NCBI RefSeq assembly: GCF_008806385.1
Contig: NZ_VZZK01000024.1
Coordinates: forward strand, 1-64,000
Reading direction: 5' to 3'
Source of the DNA: Methylobacterium soli
GTDB lineage: Bacteria; Pseudomonadota; Alphaproteobacteria; Rhizobiales; Beijerinckiaceae
DNA length: 64,000 nt
Part shown: positions 32,062 to 41,503 of the stretch, piece by piece
How positions within the stretch are numbered: position 1 is the first letter of the stretch
Layout: every line of letters begins with the position of its first letter
Program-made: the position numbers and the translations under genes
Notes under the pieces: generated by a model
Told to the model about the DNA's origin: nothing
The model's input: only the letters and a program-made list of their open reading frames with translations
Database searches by the model: none

Positions 32062-33210
32062 TCAGGCGTCGCCGACCGGATAGCTCCGGCCCTTCCAGGT
32101 GGCGGCACCGGCCCGCTCCTGCCGGAGCAGGACGTTCCACTGGATCGCCAGGGCGGTGAGGACGGTGAGCGGGTGCAGCGGGATCGTCGCGACGGGCTCG
32201 TTGACCACGAGGGTGATGGCCGCCCGGGTGGACAGCGCGATGATCAGGGCCGCGAGCGCCGCCGCGAGGGTGTGTCCCGGCAGGAGCCCGAACAGGCCGG
32301 CGAGGACGAGGAGGAACGGCAGCACCTGACCGAGGAGGAGGAGGAGCGTCCAGACCGGCAGGGCGCGGGGCGTCGCCATGCCCTCATGCGCGTTCTTCGA
32401 GAAGCCGGCCCAGGCCTCCGCGAAGCTCCGGTACATCCGGCAGGTCGCGAGCGCCTGACCGGCGACGAGGTCGGTCCGGTGGCCCTTCGCCCGCAGGACA
32501 CGGGGCAGGTGCACGCCGTCGTGGAGCGAGGTCCGGATCGCGGCGTGCCCGCCGGTCTCGGCATAGACCGCGCGCAGGATCAGGACGAGTTGCCCGCAGG
32601 CCGCCCCGAGGGTGGGCCGGGCCGAGGCCCGCATCATCGCCACGGGCAGGAAGCCGACGAGGAGGAAGTTGATCATCGGCACGGTCAGCCGCTCGCCCAG
32701 CGTCGGCATGCGCTGGCGCGGCACGCCGCTGACGAGGGCGGCCCCGGTCCGGCGCGCATGCGCGGCGAGGCCCGCGGCGGCGTTCGGCTCCAGGCGCACG
32801 TCGGCGTCGATGAAGAGCAGATGCTCGCCCCGCGCGGCGTCGGCGAGGTGCGCGCAGGCGTGGTTCTTCCCGGTCCAGCCCTCCGGCAGGCTCGGCACGC
32901 AGACGAGGCGCAGGCGCGCATCCTCGGCGGCGAGGCCGCGCACGATCGCGGCGGTCCGGTCGGTCGAGTGATCATCGCCCACCAGAATCTCGATCGCCGT
33001 GCCGGCGCTCGCCAGCGCCGCCCGGAGGGTCGCCTCGATATTGGCTTCCTCGTTGCGGGCCGGGATCAGGATGGAGATCAGTCCGGGGGCGCGCGTCTCC
33101 GCCTCCGGCGTGCGCAGGAGCGTGAGGTTCATGGCCGCCAGGATCGCGGGCAGGAGCGCGCAGGCGAGGCAGAGGAGGGCCAGGCCGAGCAAGGCGAGGT
33201 CGAGCATCAC
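32062..33210 (-). CDS. family 2 glycosyltransferase of the carotenoid cluster (CrtQ/CruC-like)
   Basis: A 382-residue membrane glycosyltransferase. One N-terminal transmembrane helix (LALLGLALLCLACALLPAIL) is followed by the GT-A domain with SILIPARNEEANIE, VGDDHSTD, LFIDADVRL and the WTGKNHACAHLA phrase, and three C-terminal helices (about 290-370). This build matches carotenoid glycosyltransferases such as CrtQ. The start overlaps the acyltransferase stop by four bases, and it is the last gene of the minus-strand cluster. The sugar acceptor is inferred from context. Confidence 0.82.
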   Translation of the reverse strand: MMLDLALLGLALLCLACALLPAILAAMNLTLLRTPEAETRAPGLISILIPARNEEANIEATLRAALASAGTAIEILVGDDHSTDRTAAIVRGLAAEDARLRLVCVPSLPEGWTGKNHACAHLADAARGEHLLFIDADVRLEPNAAAGLAAHARRTGAALVSGVPRQRMPTLGERLTVPMINFLLVGFLPVAMMRASARPTLGAACGQLVLILRAVYAETGGHAAIRTSLHDGVHLPRVLRAKGHRTDLVAGQALATCRMYRSFAEAWAGFSKNAHEGMATPRALPVWTLLLLLGQVLPFLLVLAGLFGLLPGHTLAAALAALIIALSTRAAITLVVNEPVATIPLHPLTVLTALAIQWNVLLRQERAGAATWKGRSYPVGDA

Positions 33211-34130
33211 GGGGCCTCGCTCTCGGCGTCCCGAGCGGAATGGTGGGCCGGATCGAAGCGGCGGCCGGCGCGCAGGGCCTTCAGCCGGCGCCAGCCGTCA
33301 TAGATGCCGCCGATGCCCTTGGCGCCCGAGACGAGGGGCGCGAAGCGCGCGGGCTCGCGGGCGATCACGTCGGCGCTGAGGCGGTCGAGGGTCGCGGTGA
33401 GCGCCCCTTCGAGGCGCCCGAGGCGCTCGGGCCGGGGCAGGGCGAGCAGGTCGGCGGCGGGGATCGGGGTCCCGAAGGCCGCGCAGGCCTCGGCGCCGCG
33501 CTCCTCCCAGAAGGCGTATTCGAGGGCGAGCGGCAGGAACAGGGCATCCGGGGCGATCTCGGCGAGGCGCGCGACGCCGGGGCGCAGGCCGAGCGGGCGG
33601 GCGCGCACGTCGACGAAGCGCCCCTGCGCGGTGATCCACATCATCCGGTGCGGCCGGCTCAGGATGCCGCGCGAGGCCGCCAGGAACTGGGCCGCGCCCC
33701 GCGCCGTCTCGAGATCGACCGCGAACGCGCCCATGCGGCGGAAGACGGCGTAGCGCGCGAGGGCCTTGGCATCGAAGGGGGCGTAGCATTCCCGTGCCGG
33801 GAACAGGCGGCCGGCCAGCAGGATCACGGTCGCGGCATCCCACCAGGCCGGGTGGTTGCAATAGACCACGATGGGCCCGGAATGCTCCGCGCAACGCGGC
33901 ACGCCCCAGCGCGCGAGGCGGACGGCGTTGAGGTGCCGGCGCAGGAAGCGGTCGAAATACGCGACCATGAAGCGCCAGATCACGGGCGAGACTGGGTCCG
34001 GCGCGCGCAGGCGCTTGCGTGCGCCGCGTCCTGGATCCGTCGCGGGGGTGGGTCTGACCTCGGGCACGCTCTCGCCTTGGATTGCACTCTGTGCCGTGCC
34101 GTCAACCGGCCGGAGGGCGTGCCGGTTCAC
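33207..34130 (-). CDS. lysophospholipid acyltransferase-like protein (carotenoid cluster)
   Basis: A 307-residue PlsC-type acyltransferase. The catalytic HX4D motif is in YCNHPAWWDAATV, and the second conserved block is in GRFVDVRARPLGLRPGVARL. In context (carotenoid oxidoreductases and a glycosyltransferase) it could acylate a glycosylated carotenoid, as CrtO does in staphyloxanthin synthesis. The first 45 residues are variable and the start may be further in. It begins 21 bases after the CrtN-like gene. Confidence 0.8.
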   Translation of the reverse strand: MNRHALRPVDGTAQSAIQGESVPEVRPTPATDPGRGARKRLRAPDPVSPVIWRFMVAYFDRFLRRHLNAVRLARWGVPRCAEHSGPIVVYCNHPAWWDAATVILLAGRLFPARECYAPFDAKALARYAVFRRMGAFAVDLETARGAAQFLAASRGILSRPHRMMWITAQGRFVDVRARPLGLRPGVARLAEIAPDALFLPLALEYAFWEERGAEACAAFGTPIPAADLLALPRPERLGRLEGALTATLDRLSADVIAREPARFAPLVSGAKGIGGIYDGWRRLKALRAGRRFDPAHHSARDAESEAP

Positions 34131-34151
34131 GCGCGGCGCTGTCCGGTCGCG

Positions 34152-35705
34152 TCAGGCCGACCGACGCGCGACGCCCCGCACATCCGAATCGTGCGCGTCG
34201 GCGGCGATCCAGCCCGACATCATCACCATCGGCATGCCGGGCCCCGGATGGGCCGCGCCCCCCGCGAGGTAGAGGCCGCGCACCTGCCGGGAACGGTTGC
34301 CGGGCTTGAAGGCGCCCATCACCCGGCCGTGCGAGGCCAGCCCGTAGATCGCGCCGTTCAGGACCTTGTAGCGCTCGTGGATGTCCTGCGGCGTGAGGTG
34401 GCGCTCGACCACGATGCGCTCCTCGAGATCCGGCATCCCGCCCGTGCGCTTGAGCTTGTCGAGGATGACCTGCCGGTAGGCCGGGAACATCGCCGACCAG
34501 TCGTGGTGGGGCCGGAGATAGGGCGTGTGGACCAGGACGTAGAGCGCCTCGCCGCCCTCCGGCGCCACCGACGGGTCGGTGGAGGAGGGGGCCGCCAGGT
34601 AGGCGGTCGGGTCGGGGGCGGGCTCGCCCTTGTTGTAGATGAAGTCGAACTCCTCCTCCGGGTCGCGGGAGAAGACGAAATCGTGGTGGTTCAGGTGCTC
34701 GTAGCGGCGGTTCAGGCCGAGATAGAGCACGACGCCCGAGCAGGCCGGCTCGAAGCTCTTCTTCTCGTAGGCCTTGCCGACCTCGCCGCCGACGAGCTCC
34801 CGGTAGGTGCGCACCGAATCCATGTTCGAGATCACGGCGTCGTAGGGCGTCGTGCCCGCGCGGGTACGCAGGCCCGTGACCGCGCCGTTCTCGATGGCGA
34901 GCCCGGTCACCTCGCTGGCGGGCTTCAGGGTGGCGCCGAGCTCGCCCGCGAGCTTGGCCAGGGCCTCCGCCACCGCGCGGGTGCCGCCCATTGGATACCA
35001 GACGCCCTCGGCCGTCTGCATGTGGGCGATGGCGCAGAGCACCGCCGGCGCCCCGTAGGGCGAGGATCCGACATATTGCACGAAGTGATCGAGCATCTGG
35101 GCGAGGCGCGCGTCCTTGACCTTGCCCCGGATGGTGCTCGCGACGGAGGCGTGCATGCGCAGGGACAGCACGTCCCGCAGGGTGCCGGGGTTCATGTTCG
35201 CCCGGATGTTGATGGTGTCGAACAGGTCCTCCACCGGCTTCCAGAAGAAGAACCGGTTCGAGACGTCGTGCAGGTGCTGCGAGATGCCGATGAAGCGCTT
35301 GTAGCCCTCGCCCGCCCCGGCGCCGGGCACGAAGCGGTCCATGTCGGCGGCCATCGCCTCGACGTCCTGCATCAGGTCGATCCGCGAGCCGTCGTCGAAG
35401 AAGCAGCGCCATTGCGGGTCGAGGCGGCGCAGGTCCAGATAATCGTGCAGATTGCGCCCCGCCTCGGCGAAGATGCGCTCCAGCACCCGCGGCACGGTGA
35501 GGATCGTCGGCCCCATGTCGAAGCGGAACCCGCCCTCGTGCAGGACCGCGGCCTTGCCGCCGAGCCAGTCGTTCTTGTCGTAGAGCGTGACGCGATGCCC
35601 GCGCGCGGCGCTGACGCAGGCTGCGGCCAGCCCGCCGAGCCCGCTGCCGATGACGGCGACCGAGGAATCAGCCCGCATGTTCTTCAGAGCTCCCGAGGAG
35701 GACAA
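34152..35705 (-). CDS. CrtI/CrtN-family carotenoid oxidoreductase (second copy)
   Basis: A 517-residue FAD-dependent desaturase-like enzyme. The dinucleotide-binding motif is VIGSGLGGLAAACVSAARGH at about residue 18. The family phrase GGFRFDMGPTILTVPRVLE follows, and the C-terminal FAD motif is GLYLAGGAAHPGPGMPMVM. It resembles diapophytoene or phytoene desaturases (CrtN/CrtI) and their oxidase relatives (CrtP). With the second copy at 38450-40030 it suggests desaturation plus terminal oxidation. The exact substrate is not given by the sequence; C30 is likely from the group's known pigments. Confidence 0.85.
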   Translation of the reverse strand: MSSSGALKNMRADSSVAVIGSGLGGLAAACVSAARGHRVTLYDKNDWLGGKAAVLHEGGFRFDMGPTILTVPRVLERIFAEAGRNLHDYLDLRRLDPQWRCFFDDGSRIDLMQDVEAMAADMDRFVPGAGAGEGYKRFIGISQHLHDVSNRFFFWKPVEDLFDTINIRANMNPGTLRDVLSLRMHASVASTIRGKVKDARLAQMLDHFVQYVGSSPYGAPAVLCAIAHMQTAEGVWYPMGGTRAVAEALAKLAGELGATLKPASEVTGLAIENGAVTGLRTRAGTTPYDAVISNMDSVRTYRELVGGEVGKAYEKKSFEPACSGVVLYLGLNRRYEHLNHHDFVFSRDPEEEFDFIYNKGEPAPDPTAYLAAPSSTDPSVAPEGGEALYVLVHTPYLRPHHDWSAMFPAYRQVILDKLKRTGGMPDLEERIVVERHLTPQDIHERYKVLNGAIYGLASHGRVMGAFKPGNRSRQVRGLYLAGGAAHPGPGMPMVMMSGWIAADAHDSDVRGVARRSA

Positions 35706-35791
35706 CGAGCGTCATCCGCCCTTGGGAAGCTAAGCTAGAACCCGGGCCCGCCCGGTCAACGCGTTAACCGGTCGCGCCGGGCGATGGGGCC

Positions 35792-37024
35792 TCAGGCGCG
35801 GGTCGAGCCTGGGCGCGAGACCAGCGCGAGGGCAGTGCCGAGCCCCGCCGCGGCCGCGAGGCCGAGCACCGCCCAGGCCGGGAGGGCCGCGTGCCAACCC
35901 TCGCCGAGCGCTCCCTGATAGGCCTCGATCGCCCAGGCGTTCGGGGTGAGCCAGCCGGCCTCCTGCAACCAGGGCGGCATCAGGAAGCGGGGCACCATGC
36001 TGCCGCCGATGGCCGAGAGCAGAAGCACCCCGAAGGTCGAGGCGAGGTGGGCCTGCTGGCGGGTGGAAGCCGCCGCGCAGGCCGCGAGCGCCAGGCCCGC
36101 CGCCATGGCGGAGACGAGGAGCGAGGTGGCGAGCCAGGCCGGCCAGCGCGGGCCGATCTCGACGCCGTACAGGAAGGCGGCGGCCGCGAAGATCAGCCCG
36201 GCCTGGACGAGGCCCTGCAGGGTGAGGAAGCCGAACTTGCCGAGCACCACCACCCGCAGGCCGCCGGGCCCCGCCATCAACCGGTCCGCGAGGCCGGATT
36301 GGCGCTCCTCGACGAGGGACATGCCCCCCTGCATGGCGGCAAACAGCAGGAACACGGCCGTGATCGCCCCCGCGTAGTAGCCGACGCGCTCGTTGGCCTG
36401 GGCCGCGGCGGTGCTCTGCCGCTCGACCAGGGTGGCGAAGGAGAAGGGCTCCCGCTTGGCCCGCTGCTCGGCGAAGGCCTGATCCAGGAAGGCGCGCTCG
36501 TCGGCCCCGATCTTGCCGGTGCGCTCCACGTCCGCGACGATGCGCGAGAGCACCACGTCGGGCAGGGCTTCGTTCAGCACCCGCTGGAGCTGGCCCAGGG
36601 CGATCGGGGTGGCCAGCGCCCGGGAGGGGCTCTCGACCAGCACGATCGGCTGGTCGGGGGGCGGGGCGGCAGCGGCGCTCGACGCCGTGGTCGCGGGCGC
36701 CGCCGCGAGGTCGCCGCGCAGCACGAGGGCGACATCAACCTCGCCGCGGCGGACGATGCCGAGGATGTCGGGCAGGCCCGCCGCATCGAGGCGCGTCACG
36801 CGCAGCGACGGGTCGGCCTCGAGCGCGCGCATCAGCCGCGCGGTCGTGGCCGTCTGGGCGAGGTCGGCGAGCCCGAGATGGATCCGGATGCGGTCGCCGA
36901 TCGCGCCGGAGAAGATCGCGGCGAAGATCGCGAAGATGACGGTCGGCAGCACGAAGGCCATGACCAGGGCCGCCCGGTCGCGGACGAGGCTCAGCAGCAT
37001 GACCCGGAAGGCGGCCCCGATCAT
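35792..37024 (-). CDS. ABC-2 type transporter permease
   Basis: A 410-residue ABC-2 permease (YhfG/YhaP-like build). An N-terminal transmembrane helix (AALVMAFVLPTVIFAIFAAIF) is followed by a large periplasmic domain (about 45-235) and five or six helices in the last 170 residues. It contains a GGMSLVEERQSGLADRLMAG coupling loop typical of exporters. The start overlaps the ATPase stop by four bases (ATGA). Placed within a carotenoid cluster, it may move a pigment or lipid; that is inference. Confidence 0.85.
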   Translation of the reverse strand: MIGAAFRVMLLSLVRDRAALVMAFVLPTVIFAIFAAIFSGAIGDRIRIHLGLADLAQTATTARLMRALEADPSLRVTRLDAAGLPDILGIVRRGEVDVALVLRGDLAAAPATTASSAAAAPPPDQPIVLVESPSRALATPIALGQLQRVLNEALPDVVLSRIVADVERTGKIGADERAFLDQAFAEQRAKREPFSFATLVERQSTAAAQANERVGYYAGAITAVFLLFAAMQGGMSLVEERQSGLADRLMAGPGGLRVVVLGKFGFLTLQGLVQAGLIFAAAAFLYGVEIGPRWPAWLATSLLVSAMAAGLALAACAAASTRQQAHLASTFGVLLLSAIGGSMVPRFLMPPWLQEAGWLTPNAWAIEAYQGALGEGWHAALPAWAVLGLAAAAGLGTALALVSRPGSTRA

Positions 37025-38016
37025 CGCGCCGCCCTCAAGGGACGCGGCCGGCTCGCGGCCGCCCCGCTCGTCCCGGATTGCAGGGCATCGAGATAGAGCG
37101 CGTCGAGGCCCGGGGTCCGCACCCGCACCTCGCTGACCGGGACGCCCTGCCGGCGCAGCGCCCCCAGCAGGGCCGCCCCGTCGAGGGTGTGGCCGCCGCG
37201 GCCGGAGGCCCGCCAGGTCAGCCCGGTATCGACGGGGCCGAAGCCGGCCCGGCGCAGGGCCGCCTCGGCCGCCTGGTCCGGCGGCAGCGCGAGGGCGATC
37301 TCATGCTCGGGCGCACCGGCCCGAATCCGGGCGAGGAGCTCGGCAAGCGGACCCTCCCGGACGATCCGGCCCCCGGCCATGAACGCGACGTCGTCGGCGA
37401 GGCGCTCGGCCTCGGCGAAATCGTGGGTGGCGAGGAGGATGGCGGCGCCGTCCTGCCGCAGCCGCCCGAGGACCGCGTGGATCGCCGCGCGGGCGGCGAG
37501 GTCGACCCCTTGCGTCGGCTCGTCGAGCAGGACGAGGCGGGGCCGGCCCATCAGGCTCGCGGCGATGTTGACCCGGCGCTGGTAGCCGCCGGAGAGCAGG
37601 CCGACGGGCCGTCCTGCAACCTCGGCGACGTCCGTGAACGCCAGGGCGGCCTCCACGGCCGCCTTGCGGGCGCGGCGGCCGATCCCGGCGAGTTGCGCGA
37701 AGACACCGAGATTCTCCGCCACGGTCAGGCGCGGATAGAGGGCGATCTCCTGGGGCACCCAGCCGATGGCGCGGCGCGTCGCGGGCGCCCGGAACGGGTC
37801 GGCGCCCCCGACCCGGACCCGGCCCGCATCCGGCGGCAACCGCCCGGCGACGAGGCGCATCAGCGAGGTCTTGCCCGCGCCGTTCGGCCCGAGAAGCGCC
37901 AGCGTCCGGCCGGCCGGCGCGGTGAGGTCGATGCCCGTCAGGACCTCCCGGCCGCGATAGCTGAGCGTGGCGTCCACGATCTCGACCAGCGGCACCTGAT
38001 CCTCCGGGCCGCCCAT
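37021..38016 (-). CDS. ABC transporter ATP-binding protein
   Basis: A 331-residue ATPase partner of the overlapping ABC-2 permease. Walker A GPNGAGKTSLMRL, Q-loop WVPQEIALYPRLTV, signature LLSGGYQRRVNIA, Walker B RLVLLDEPTQGVD and the H-loop ATHDF are all intact. The C-terminal 80 residues form an extra domain common in exporters of the CcmA/NodI/DrrA group. It starts 11 bases after the DUF2141 gene. Confidence 0.93.
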   Translation of the reverse strand: MGGPEDQVPLVEIVDATLSYRGREVLTGIDLTAPAGRTLALLGPNGAGKTSLMRLVAGRLPPDAGRVRVGGADPFRAPATRRAIGWVPQEIALYPRLTVAENLGVFAQLAGIGRRARKAAVEAALAFTDVAEVAGRPVGLLSGGYQRRVNIAASLMGRPRLVLLDEPTQGVDLAARAAIHAVLGRLRQDGAAILLATHDFAEAERLADDVAFMAGGRIVREGPLAELLARIRAGAPEHEIALALPPDQAAEAALRRAGFGPVDTGLTWRASGRGGHTLDGAALLGALRRQGVPVSEVRVRTPGLDALYLDALQSGTSGAAASRPRPLRAAR

Positions 38017-38027
38017 CCGGCCCCGCC

Positions 38028-38453
38028 TCAGCGCCGCGGCAGGGCGCGGGCGAGCCGCACCCGGATCGCGGCCCCGGATTCCCGCAGCGTGAAGGCGGCG
38101 CGGGCGAAATCGGGCCGCCCCGTGCGGCCGGTATCGCCCGAGAAGGCGTAAGGTTCGAGGGGCAGGCCCAGCGGCGTGCGGTCGAGGCGGCGGTTGCCGT
38201 TGAGGTCCTGGAAGGCCGCGACCGCGTAGCTGCCGGGATCGATGCCCTCGAAGACGAATCGATGGCGCGGACCGCGCGCGGGGGCGTCCTGGCCCTCGCG
38301 GCAGGAGGCCTCGGACAGGCCACCCTGGCAGAGCGCCACGTAGACGGAGCCCGGCCCGGGCTCGATGCCGTCGACCTCCACCTCCACCTCGGCGGCCGCG
38401 GCCAATCCGGGGAAGCACAGCAGGGCTGCGGCGCAGGCGCGCACGCCCCTCAC
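38028..38453 (-). CDS. DUF2141 exported protein
   Basis: A 141-residue secreted protein. Signal peptide about residues 1-21 (ACAAALLCFPGLAAA). The mature part shows the DUF2141 pattern: GSVYVALCQ, HRFVFEGIDPGSYAVAAFQD with DLNGNRRLDRTPLGLPLEPY. Function is unknown. DUF2141 genes are often found next to carotenoid genes. Its start overlaps the stop of the upstream CrtN-like gene by four bases, so it is part of the same operon. Confidence 0.88.
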   Translation of the reverse strand: MRGVRACAAALLCFPGLAAAAEVEVEVDGIEPGPGSVYVALCQGGLSEASCREGQDAPARGPRHRFVFEGIDPGSYAVAAFQDLNGNRRLDRTPLGLPLEPYAFSGDTGRTGRPDFARAAFTLRESGAAIRVRLARALPRR

Positions 38454-40030
38454 GAGGCCTCGCCGCGCGCGGTCAGAGGGGCGGTCTCCGGCATTCCGAC
38501 CGCGGCGGCCGGCACGCGGGCGCCGGCCAGTTCCTCGAGGAGCAGGCGCGCGGTGATGCGCGCGCCCTCGTAGATCACCGGCAGGCCCGAGCCCGGATGG
38601 GTGCCGCCGCCCACCAAGTAGAGCCCGGGCCCGAAACGGTTATGGGGCCGGAAGTACAGCATCTGCATCAGGTCGTGGGCGAGGTTGAAGGTGGCGCCCT
38701 CGTGCACCGTGAAATCGTCGCGCCACTGGGTCGGGTCTACGATGCGCTCGTAGCGGATGCGCGATTCCAGGTCGTCGAGGCCGAGGAGCTTCAGGCGTTC
38801 CAGCACCAGCGCACGGTAATGCGCGCGGGTCTCGCCCCAGTCGATGCCGGCCTTCAGGTTGGGCACCGGCACCAGCACGTAGAGCGCGGTGTGGCCGGGG
38901 GGCGCCATGCCGCCATCGGTGTAGCCCGCATGCTGGACGTAGAGCGAGGGGTCCATCGGCAGGATGCCGTCGGTGATCTCCCGGATGTTGCGGGCGTAGT
39001 CCTTAGCCAGCAGGATGGTGTGATGCCCGAGCCTCTCCGGCATCCGCCCTTCGAGCCCGAGATACATCATGAAGGTCGAGCAGGAGAGGCGCGCCTTCGC
39101 GATCTTGGCGTCGCGCCAGCGCGGCCGGTGGGTCTGCGGCACCAGATCCTGGATGACTTTCGCGAAATCGCCGTTGATCACCACCGCGTCCGCGTGGAGA
39201 TGCTCGGAGCCGGCCACGACCCCGTTCGCGCGCTTGCCCGCGAAGGTGACCCGGTCGACGCTCTGGCCGAGGCGGATGTCGACGCCCATGCGGCGGGCGA
39301 GGCCCGCCATCGCCTCCGAGACCGCGCCGCAGCCCCCGACCGGGTGATAGACCCCGTGCTCGTATTCGAGGAAGGACAGGATCGTGAACAGGCTCGGGCA
39401 GCGGAAGGGCGACATCCCGAGATACTTGGTTTGGAACGCGAAGGCGAGGCGCACCCGCGGGTCGGCGAAGTAGCGCTTGAGGTCGCCATCGACGCTGCGG
39501 CCCGGATGCAGGTGCGGCAGCGCCGTCAGCATCGCCGGAGAGGCCATGCTGCGCAGGGTGTGGAACGCCTGCTCCAGCACGGGCTTGAAGAATTTCAGCT
39601 TGACCCGGTTGTCGGCGAAGAAGCGGCGGACATTCCGTGCATCGTCCGGGGCGATGCGGGCGACCTCGGCCTCGAGGCGCTCCATGTCGGCGGTGGCGCG
39701 GATCTCGCCGCCCTCCTCGAAGACGAGGTGGTATTGCGGATCGAGGCGCTCCAGGCGGACATGGTCCTCCAGGCGCTCGCCGCAGGAGGCGAAGATGTCG
39801 GCCAGGATCTGCGGGTAGAGGAAGAAGGTCGGGCCGATGTCGAAGCGGTAGCCGCCCGGCGCCGCGACGGTCTTGGTGCGCCCGCCGACCTGCTCATCCT
39901 TGTCGAAGACCGTGACATGAAGGCCCGCGCGGGCGAGGAGGAGCGCCGTCGCAAGGCCGCCGGGACCGGCACCGACGATGATGACCCGGCGTCCGGACAG
40001 GGTCCGCAGGCCGTCCCGTGACTGAAGCAA
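38450..40030 (-). CDS. CrtN/CrtI-family carotenoid oxidoreductase (first copy)
   Basis: A 526-residue FAD enzyme. VIIVGAGPGGLATALLLARA is the dinucleotide fold, then GGYRFDIGPTFFLYPQIL, and the C-terminal FAD motif GLYLVGGGTHPGSGLPVIYE. It differs clearly from the 34152-35705 paralogue, so the two probably catalyse different steps, such as desaturation and terminal-methyl oxidation in a C30 pathway. It is the first gene of the minus-strand run, with its promoter in 40031-40172, which holds a GACAAT-CAGT-GACAAT direct repeat. Confidence 0.87.
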   Translation of the reverse strand: MLQSRDGLRTLSGRRVIIVGAGPGGLATALLLARAGLHVTVFDKDEQVGGRTKTVAAPGGYRFDIGPTFFLYPQILADIFASCGERLEDHVRLERLDPQYHLVFEEGGEIRATADMERLEAEVARIAPDDARNVRRFFADNRVKLKFFKPVLEQAFHTLRSMASPAMLTALPHLHPGRSVDGDLKRYFADPRVRLAFAFQTKYLGMSPFRCPSLFTILSFLEYEHGVYHPVGGCGAVSEAMAGLARRMGVDIRLGQSVDRVTFAGKRANGVVAGSEHLHADAVVINGDFAKVIQDLVPQTHRPRWRDAKIAKARLSCSTFMMYLGLEGRMPERLGHHTILLAKDYARNIREITDGILPMDPSLYVQHAGYTDGGMAPPGHTALYVLVPVPNLKAGIDWGETRAHYRALVLERLKLLGLDDLESRIRYERIVDPTQWRDDFTVHEGATFNLAHDLMQMLYFRPHNRFGPGLYLVGGGTHPGSGLPVIYEGARITARLLLEELAGARVPAAAVGMPETAPLTARGEAS

Positions 40031-40172
40031 CGCCGATGACTCCCGCTACAGACGCAAGCCGTTCCATCGTGTCCGAGTCGCCGACGGATGTCGAACGCCC
40101 CTGAGGCCCGCTACCGGCCAAGCTAGGACGCCGCGCGCGCGGGGCAATTGTCACTGATTGTCGCGCACCGCC

Positions 40173-41021
40173 TCACCCGCCGGGCGGCGGACCGAGATGC
40201 GGGCGCGCGCGATGCAGATGCGGGCGCGCGAGATGATGGAGCGCGATGGCGCCGGCGGTCGCGACGTTGAGGGAATCGAATCCCGCCGCCATCGGGATGC
40301 GCACGGTGCGGGCCCGCGCCATCAGGCCGCCGGGCAGGCCCGGCCCCTCGGTGCCGAGGAGGAGCAGGACGCGGGGCAGGGCGGGCAGGTCGGCGAGGGT
40401 CTCGCTCCCGCCCGGCGACAGGGCCAGCGGCACGAGGCCGAGCGCGTCGGCGAGCCCCAGCCAATCCGCGCCGCGCGGGAGGCGCGCGAAGGGCGTGATC
40501 AGGGCGGCGCCCGCCGAGACCCGGATCGCCTTGCGGTAGAGCGGGTCGCAGGTCTCGGCATCGAGCAGGACGGCGTCCGCCCCGAAGGCGGCCGCGTTGC
40601 GCAAAAGGCCGCCGACATTGTCGTGGTTGGTCAGCCCCGCGAGGCCGAGGACGAGGGCCGGCGCCGGGGCGGGGGCCACCAGGGCGACGGGGTCCGGCGC
40701 GGATCCGCGGATCCCGACCGCCAGGACGCCGCGATGGATCGGGAAGCCCGCCACCGCGCTCATCACCGCCTTGGCGGCGAGATAGACCGGCGGGGGCGCC
40801 CGCACGGCCGAGATCGCGTCCGCGAGGGAATCCAGGCGCTCGGGGGCGAGGAGGATCGATTCCGTCGCGAAGCGCGAGGCGCCCGAGAGCAGCAGGCGCA
40901 GGGTCACGGCCCCCTCGACGATGAAGCGGCCCTCCCGCCCGATCAGGTCCCGCTCGCGCATCGCCGTGTAGGGGGCGAGGCGCGGGTCGGCCGGATCGTC
41001 GATGGGGATCGGCGCGAACAC
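40173..41021 (-). CDS. TrmH/SpoU-family RNA 2'-O-methyltransferase
   Basis: A 282-residue SPOUT methyltransferase. Motif 1 is GLTNHDNVGGLLRNAAAFGA, motif 2 LLGTEGPGLPGG, and motif 3 IPMAAGFDSLNVATAGAIAL, which together form the trefoil knot that binds SAM. An N-terminal substrate-binding segment (GREGRFIVEGAVTLRLLL) points to a 23S rRNA or tRNA target. The GTG start at 41021, behind GAGGGGC, leaves a five-base gap after the MaoC gene. Low-complexity His/Arg/Pro tail. Confidence 0.9.
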   Translation of the reverse strand: MFAPIPIDDPADPRLAPYTAMRERDLIGREGRFIVEGAVTLRLLLSGASRFATESILLAPERLDSLADAISAVRAPPPVYLAAKAVMSAVAGFPIHRGVLAVGIRGSAPDPVALVAPAPAPALVLGLAGLTNHDNVGGLLRNAAAFGADAVLLDAETCDPLYRKAIRVSAGAALITPFARLPRGADWLGLADALGLVPLALSPGGSETLADLPALPRVLLLLGTEGPGLPGGLMARARTVRIPMAAGFDSLNVATAGAIALHHLARPHLHRARPHLGPPPGG

Positions 41022-41026
41022 GCCCC

Positions 41027-41503
41027 TCAGGCGCTCGGGCGGCCGCCCATGCGGATGGCCAGCGGGTCGGCCTCCTCCTTCTTGGGCACCTTCACCAGGG
41101 CCTCGCCGTCGAGCACGACCTCTCCGGCCACCGAGCAGGTGCATTTGAGGCGGGCGCGGCGGCGCTCCGGCACGAGCTCGGCCACCTCCACGGTCACCTC
41201 GACGGTGTCGCCGATGCGCACCGGGGCGCGGAAGTTCAGGGTCTGGCTGATATAGACGGCGCCGGGGCCGGGCAGCCGGGTGCCGAGCACCGCCGAGATC
41301 AGGCCCGCCGTGTAGAGGCCGTGGGCGATGCGGGTGCCGAAGGGCGTGCGCGCCGCGAAATGCTCCGAGAGGTGGATCGGGTTGCGGTCGCCGGTGATCT
41401 CGGCGAAGCCCACCACGTCGGAGGAGGCGATGACCTTGGTCAACGTCTCGGAAAGCCCGAGCTCCAGGTCTTCGAAATACAAAACACGTAATTCGGGCAA
41501 CAT
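41027..41503 (-). CDS. MaoC-family (R)-specific enoyl-CoA hydratase
   Basis: A 158-residue hot-dog-fold hydratase. The hydratase 2 motif is GFAEITGDRNPIHLSEHFAA, with the catalytic Asp and His, then FGTRIAHGLYTAGLISAVLG. Members supply (R)-3-hydroxyacyl-CoA for polyhydroxyalkanoate (PhaJ) or act in acyl-CoA pathways. The pair with the RNA methyltransferase looks like an operon of convenience. It is divergent from the CDF gene. Confidence 0.9.
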   Translation of the reverse strand: MLPELRVLYFEDLELGLSETLTKVIASSDVVGFAEITGDRNPIHLSEHFAARTPFGTRIAHGLYTAGLISAVLGTRLPGPGAVYISQTLNFRAPVRIGDTVEVTVEVAELVPERRRARLKCTCSVAGEVVLDGEALVKVPKKEEADPLAIRMGGRPSA

